A program made the translations under genes and the position numbers. Under the pieces are notes generated by a model, which ran no database searches, was not told the DNA's origin, and saw only the letters and a list, made by a program, of their open reading frames with translations. From NCBI GenBank assembly GCA_963734665.1, contig CAVTIR010000004.1:1550001-1614000 (forward strand): DNA of 64,000 nucleotides, in the 5' to 3' direction. Source of the stretch: Trebonia sp963734665. GTDB taxonomy: Bacteria; Actinomycetota; Actinomycetes; Streptosporangiales; Streptosporangiaceae. Shown one piece after another: positions 60,344-64,000 of this stretch (position 1 is the stretch's first letter; the number at the start of each line of letters is the position of its first letter).

Positions 60344-61247
60344 CCCTTTTCTCCGGGTAGTCCCTGATCTCTGTAGTGCCCTCCGGGGTAACGAGGAACG
60401 CGTTGACCCGGCACTGGAAGGCTTCGAGTTCTTCACGCTCCGTCGTGGATGCTGAACTGCGAATTCGCTCGTACGCTTCGTGTGTCAGTTCCTTGGCTTC
60501 CAGGCTCTCCGGCGTGTGGAACTGGACTTCGACGCGGAGCCCGGTCTCTGGCCTGTGCCACTGGCTATTGATGCCCTTGTACTGCCCGTTCGTCCAGAGG
60601 TTTTTCAGCCTGAGCAGTTCGAAGCCCTCCGCTTTGAGCCGCTCGACATCCGCGAGGACACCATCAGCGTAGCGCTGCGGACTGTAGCTGAATGTGAATC
60701 GAACAGGGTCAGAGATGCCACTGAGTGCCTGCTGGACCGTCCGTCCCGGCTTCGCTGTCAGTCGTTCAGCGATCTTTTCTTTCAGGCGGTCCTCGCCCTT
60801 TAGCATGTGCTTGAGGCCTGCGAGGTGACGGTCGGGTTCGGCGGACTCGACGCGCTTGAGGGCGGGGAGGATGTCGCGCCTGCCCTCGTCTGCTTGGTCC
60901 GCGCAGGCCTTGGTGGCTTCGGCGTTCTGTTCCGGGGTCAGCCGCCAGTGATCGCCTGCCACCCAGGAGCCGTCGGGTGTGGTGCGGGGAGTAAGCCGGG
61001 GTCGTTCGGGATGACGGGTTTTGTAATTTTCCCAGGCGGCCCGCAGTTGCGGGACCGCCTCAGCCCACGCCTCGCGGGCCACGCCGTAGGTGTGGTCCAC
61101 CAGGATCCGGTGCAGACGGCGCGCGATGGCTTGCCGTTCCTGGTCGGCGCCGGGGGAGGCGCAGGACAGGCTGTCGGCTCCCGCTTCCGACGGAGTGCCG
61201 GCGTGGCGGTAGACCACGTCGCCCTCATCGACCCAGTCCACCGCCAC
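60306..61247 (-). CDS. RelA/SpoT-fold nucleotide pyrophosphokinase-like protein, putative toxin
   Basis: The 313-residue protein has a helical N-terminal half and a C-terminal domain like RSH synthetases and the 'ATP nucleotide 3'-pyrophosphokinases' of streptomycetes. Landmarks: LKGEDRLKEKIAERL (basic ATP-binding helix, about 149-163), SDPVRFTFSYSP (Asp180, Arg183), YKGINSQWHRPETG (Tyr223) and LRVEVQFHTPES (Glu240, Gln242, His244), matching the RSH D-R, Y and E-x-Q series. No signal peptide is visible. GTG 61247 (GGCGGAGG upstream) is chosen; TTG 61298 also opens the frame. Lower GC than its neighbours suggests transfer. Product could be (p)ppGpp, ppApp-like, or tRNA pyrophosphorylation; unknown. 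Confidence 0.7.
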   Translation of the reverse strand: MAVDWVDEGDVVYRHAGTPSEAGADSLSCASPGADQERQAIARRLHRILVDHTYGVAREAWAEAVPQLRAAWENYKTRHPERPRLTPRTTPDGSWVAGDHWRLTPEQNAEATKACADQADEGRRDILPALKRVESAEPDRHLAGLKHMLKGEDRLKEKIAERLTAKPGRTVQQALSGISDPVRFTFSYSPQRYADGVLADVERLKAEGFELLRLKNLWTNGQYKGINSQWHRPETGLRVEVQFHTPESLEAKELTHEAYERIRSSASTTEREELEAFQCRVNAFLVTPEGTTEIRDYPEKRDDRKDHLLRHRR

Positions 61248-61516
61248 CGCCGGCCTCCGCCTATCGCAATTCAGCGATCCATCCTCACTTGGTACCAACG
61301 GAGGTAGCCGACATCGGGTTCACGCCGGGCACCTAGCACGCGACATTGGGTGACGACATTGCCGGCCGCTCAAGGCCGTTGAGCCAGGGAGCGTGCTGCC
61401 GCTGAGAGCCGTGCGTGGGCAGGCGCTGGTACGTGGGTCATGGTCGCAAAGCGTCTTCGCGAAATTAAGCATGAATAAGCTCGCGATCATAGGGCGGCGT
61501 CGGCAACCATGAAGGG

Positions 61517-62017
61517 ATGCGGCGAGTCGTGATCCTCGGGCGGGGCGGTGCGGGCAAGTCCGTGCTTGCCGGTCAGCTCAGCGAGCTGACCGGCATTCCC
61601 GCGATCGAGCTTGACTCGGTGTTCTGGCAGCAGGGGTCGGCGCCCACCCCGGCCGAGGAATGGGTCGCCCGGCAACGGGACCTGATCGCGGGGGAAGCCT
61701 GGATTCTCGACGGGGACCTCGGGCCCTATGACTCCGGGCTCTCCGCGCGGCTGGCGGCGGCGGACACGATCATCGTCCTTGACTTCGGCTTCGTGCGGTG
61801 CGCGTGGCGGACCCTCCGGCGCGGTCGTGAGCAGGCAGAGTACTGGCGCTGGGTCTGGTCCTACCGGCGGCGTAGCCTGCCTCGGCTGCGGGTCGCGATC
61901 GTCGCGCAACTGCCTCGTGCGCAGGTTCACGTGCTCCGCGATCCGGGGATGGTCCGGCGCTTCCTCGCGGACGTCGGGAACGGTGACCTGGCGGGGCAGG
62001 GAGACCGTCGCGGGTAA
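61517..62017 (+). CDS. P-loop kinase-like protein (adenylate kinase/FlaR group)
   Basis: The 166-residue protein starts MRRVVILGRGGAGKSVLAGQLSELTGIPAIELDSVFWQQGSAPTPAEEW. It has Walker A GRGGAGKS, an 'LD-vFW' substrate motif typical of the topology-modulation/adenylate-kinase-like subgroup, then WILDGDLGPYD, IIVLDFGFVRCAWRTLRRGR (Walker B-like) and a lid RREQ/YRRR region. It probably phosphorylates a nucleotide or small molecule; the substrate is not known. Confidence 0.85.
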   Translation: MRRVVILGRGGAGKSVLAGQLSELTGIPAIELDSVFWQQGSAPTPAEEWVARQRDLIAGEAWILDGDLGPYDSGLSARLAAADTIIVLDFGFVRCAWRTLRRGREQAEYWRWVWSYRRRSLPRLRVAIVAQLPRAQVHVLRDPGMVRRFLADVGNGDLAGQGDRRG

Positions 62018-62080
62018 CGCGCGGGCCGCGACGACCTGGCTGGCATCAACCCGATCGCGGCTCCAGCCGACTAGGCCGGT

Positions 62081-63511
62081 TCAACTGCGGGCGGGGCTGG
62101 CGGCCAGGGTTTCCGCGTGCAGTTCCCAGGCGGCAGCCAGTCGCTCGACGGCCAGTTCCAGGGTGCTGGGCTGCTCAGCGAAGGACAGCCGGACGAACTG
62201 CAGATGGCGGCCGTCGGCGCAGGCCGCGCTGCCCGCCATGACGCTGACGCCATGGCGGGCGGCCGCGAGGGTGAAGGCGTCGGCGCTCTGTACGGGGAGC
62301 TCAGCCCACAGGGACAGGCCGGCGTCCGGCGGCCGGGCCCGCCAGGCGGGCAGGTGTTGCCCGAGGCGCGCGGTGAGCAGGTCGCGGCGCTCGGTGAGGG
62401 CGGCGCGGTGGGAGGCGAGCCAGTCAGCGTCGATGGCCTTGAGCAGCCGGGCGGCCAGGGCCTGGCTGATCACTGCGGTGCCCAGGTTGAGGGCGGACTT
62501 GCGGGCGATGACGGCGGACCGCAGGGGCTCGCTGACGCGGATCCAGCCGACCCGCAGTCCACCCCAGAGCACCTTGGAAGCGGAGCCGACCACGATGACC
62601 TGGGTGGACAGGGCGGCGAGCGGCAGCGGCGCGCTGCTCCCTGCGCCGAGCGGGAGGTCAGCCAGGGCTAGGTCCTCGACGATGGTGACCCGGCCCGCGT
62701 CGGCGATGGCGGCCAGGGCCTGTCGCCTGAGTAGGGGCATGACGGCTCCGGTCGGGTTGTGCCCGGTGGGCATCAGGTAGGCGATGCCGCCAGGGACACG
62801 CCCGGCGCGCTCGATCGCGTTCGGGTCCTCGCCTGCCGCGTCGGCCGGCACCGGGACGATCTCTGCCCTTGTCCCCGCGAGAGCGCCCGCCAGGCCGGGG
62901 TAAGTGGGGCAGCTCGCGAGGACACGCGTGCCCGGCAGCACCCTGCTGAGCAGCCACAGCGCCTCCTGGGCGCCCGCCGTGACGACGAGCTGATCCGGCT
63001 CGGTGGGCAGCCCCTGGTGCTCGGTGAGATGGCGGGCGACCGCGGCGCGCAGTCCGGGTAGTCCGGCCGGGTCGAGGCCGTGACCGTCGAGGGACTGCCA
63101 GGCGGCCTCCGCGTCGGCCGGCGGCAGGTGCCGCAGGTCGCCGGGGGCGGAGACGGACAGGTCGATGGTCTCCCTGTCTTCGGCGACGCGGCGCAGCAGC
63201 CGGGTGGCGACGGTGCCCGTGCCCGTCCTCGCGGCCCAGGAGGGGCGCCCGGCCACGTAGGTGCCGGCGCCCTGGCGCCTGGTCAGCACGCCGGCCTCGA
63301 CGAGCTGATCGAAGCAGGAGACGACCGTGCCGCGGGAGGTGCCAACCGTGGCCGCCAGGGTCCGTTCCGCGGGCACCCGGGTGCCTCGCGCGAGCCTCTG
63401 CTGGTCGATGGACTCAAGCAGGGCGGCAGCTAGCCTGGCGTACCTAGGGCCGGGGCGGTCCCGCCAGCCGGAGAAGACGACCTCGGCCCACCAGGTCAGA
63501 TCCTGGTCCAT
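62081..63511 (-). CDS. MocR-type regulator (GntR HTH plus aminotransferase domain), second copy
   Basis: The 476-residue protein has a winged helix (RYARLAAALLESIDQQRLARGTRVPAERTLAATVGTSRGTVVSCFDQLVEAGVLTRRQGAGTYV, about 23-88) and an aminotransferase domain. The domain includes GLDPAGLPGLRAAVARHLTEHQGLP, IAYLMPTGHNPTGAVMP and PLP lysine in VIVVGSASKVLWGGLRVGWIRVSEP. It is divergent from the SCO6745-type gene, 53 bases away, and probably controls it. An 11-bp half of the operator of the first MocR gene lies just upstream of its start. Confidence 0.92.
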   Translation of the reverse strand: MDQDLTWWAEVVFSGWRDRPGPRYARLAAALLESIDQQRLARGTRVPAERTLAATVGTSRGTVVSCFDQLVEAGVLTRRQGAGTYVAGRPSWAARTGTGTVATRLLRRVAEDRETIDLSVSAPGDLRHLPPADAEAAWQSLDGHGLDPAGLPGLRAAVARHLTEHQGLPTEPDQLVVTAGAQEALWLLSRVLPGTRVLASCPTYPGLAGALAGTRAEIVPVPADAAGEDPNAIERAGRVPGGIAYLMPTGHNPTGAVMPLLRRQALAAIADAGRVTIVEDLALADLPLGAGSSAPLPLAALSTQVIVVGSASKVLWGGLRVGWIRVSEPLRSAVIARKSALNLGTAVISQALAARLLKAIDADWLASHRAALTERRDLLTARLGQHLPAWRARPPDAGLSLWAELPVQSADAFTLAAARHGVSVMAGSAACADGRHLQFVRLSFAEQPSTLELAVERLAAAWELHAETLAASPARS

Positions 63512-63519
63512 TGCTCAAT

Positions 63520-63530
63520 ATTGGCACTGT
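63520..63530. promoter_or_regulatory. MocR half-operator
   Basis: ATTGGCACTGT, identical to one arm of the palindrome at 45227-45252, lies 9 bases upstream of the MocR start and within the 53-base divergent promoter region. No second arm is present nearby. Confidence 0.4.
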
Positions 63531-63564
63531 TGCGCGGGCGGCGCGCTGGGGCAGGGTGGTGGGC

Positions 63565-64000
63565 ATGGAACCGACCGTCACACTGGCCCGTCGCTTCTGG
63601 GCGGCGATCGAGCCGATCCACGCCATCGTCTACTTCACGCCTGAGCCCCTGGAAGCCGCGCGGAAGACCGGGCTCAAGGGCTTCTGGATGAGCTACTTCG
63701 CCAGTCGGGTCGCACCTCTGGGACCGCTGCCAGCGCCGGCCGTCGAGGCGATGACGTACGGGTTCGCGCCGAGCATCGTCGCCAGGGCCATCCCCGACGC
63801 CTGGAAGTTCGCCGCACCGGAAGCCGTCCTCGAAGCCCGTCTGCAGAGCGCGCCGGAAGCACTGCGGCATCATGTCGACGCCGCCCTGCTCGCGTCCGCC
63901 GGCGAGCTCACGGACCTGCTGTGGGAAGCGGTGAAAGGCTGCCGGTTCGACGGGCGTCCCCTGGCCGCGGCGTGGGCCTGCGTGCCCCGTCCCGACGATC
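63565..64000 (+). CDS. SCO6745-family protein, N-terminal part
   Basis: Open to the right edge (145 codons). Starts MEPTVTLARRFWAAIEPIHAIVYFTPEPLEAARKTGLKGFWMSYFASRVAPLGPLPAPAVEAMTYGFAPSIVARAIPDAW, the opening I know from SCO6745-type actinomycete proteins (helical, 'EPiHa-tYF-pe----a-G-rGfW-gYFa-RaAPLG'). GGGTGG precedes the ATG. The function of the family is not known to me. Divergent from a MocR regulator. Confidence 0.75.
   Translation, partial: MEPTVTLARRFWAAIEPIHAIVYFTPEPLEAARKTGLKGFWMSYFASRVAPLGPLPAPAVEAMTYGFAPSIVARAIPDAWKFAAPEAVLEARLQSAPEALRHHVDAALLASAGELTDLLWEAVKGCRFDGRPLAAAWACVPRPDD

Overview
The window is about 70% GC, with leaderless-style compact operons, frequent GTG/TTG starts and many ATGA/GTGA stop-start overlaps. 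It encodes an SsgA-family sporulation protein and typical actinomycete families (MocR regulators, tandem SnoaL/ABM enzymes, a Pro/Gly-rich disordered protein, an SCO6745-type protein). It is therefore chromosomal DNA of a morphologically complex actinomycete (Streptosporangiales/Streptomycetales-like). I cannot name the genus.

Layout. 1-5.5 kb (minus strand): end of a selenium-binding-protein (SBP56) gene, an SsgA-like gene, then a two-gene set made of an Aat-type aminoacyl-tRNA transferase and an MbtH-A-T-R NRPS with no condensation domain. 5.6-12 kb: a membrane GGDEF-EAL protein, a PRMT-like methyltransferase, and two genes that are internal duplications of small alpha/beta-barrel domains. 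12.3-17.2 kb: a translationally coupled operon of an LVIVD-repeat beta-propeller and a TauABC/SsuABC-type importer, closed by a strong hairpin. 17.3-34.3 kb: a sugar and amino-sugar island. It holds a sugar ABC importer with a (frameshifted) LacI regulator and a divergent debranching-type glycosidase, then a second LacI and an eight-gene operon (SSS symporter, AGE epimerase, NagB, SIS isomerase, NagA, ceramidase-like hydrolase, mannitol/uronate dehydrogenase, LarA). Near-identical 58-bp direct repeats, one lying over the end of the dehydrogenase gene and the larA start, bound this island. 34.5-37.9 kb: a TnpB-only element, gluconate kinase, and an endonuclease VIII/Fpg gene with a frameshift plus a broken partial copy. 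38-49.8 kb: disordered protein, PEBP lipoprotein, glutaryl-CoA-type dehydrogenase, PIN-Zn-FHA fusion, MocR regulator, MgtE-N/CBS protein with a DUF1003 partner, acyl-CoA ligase, NUDIX. 50-60 kb: SMP-30 lactonase, ABM-ABM-SnoaL fusion, SRPBCC protein, a GntR-hydrolase-APC permease operon, flavodoxin, nitroreductase, epoxide hydrolase and a YdcF protein. 60-61.3 kb: a RelA/SpoT-fold toxin-like protein overlapping a small putative immunity gene. 61.5-64 kb: a P-loop kinase, a second MocR and the start of an SCO6745-family gene.

Two systems stand out. (1) The A-T-R NRPS plus L/F-transferase homologue looks like a tRNA-dependent peptide-aldehyde pathway. Its adenylation pocket carries two extra acidic residues, which suggests a basic amino acid, but its conserved A10 lysine reads Gln. 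(2) The pyrophosphokinase-like protein with its overlapping 85-residue partner looks like a toxin-immunity pair. The window also carries several decayed partial copies of resident genes (SsgA, Nei/Fpg, larA), evidence of repeated local recombination.
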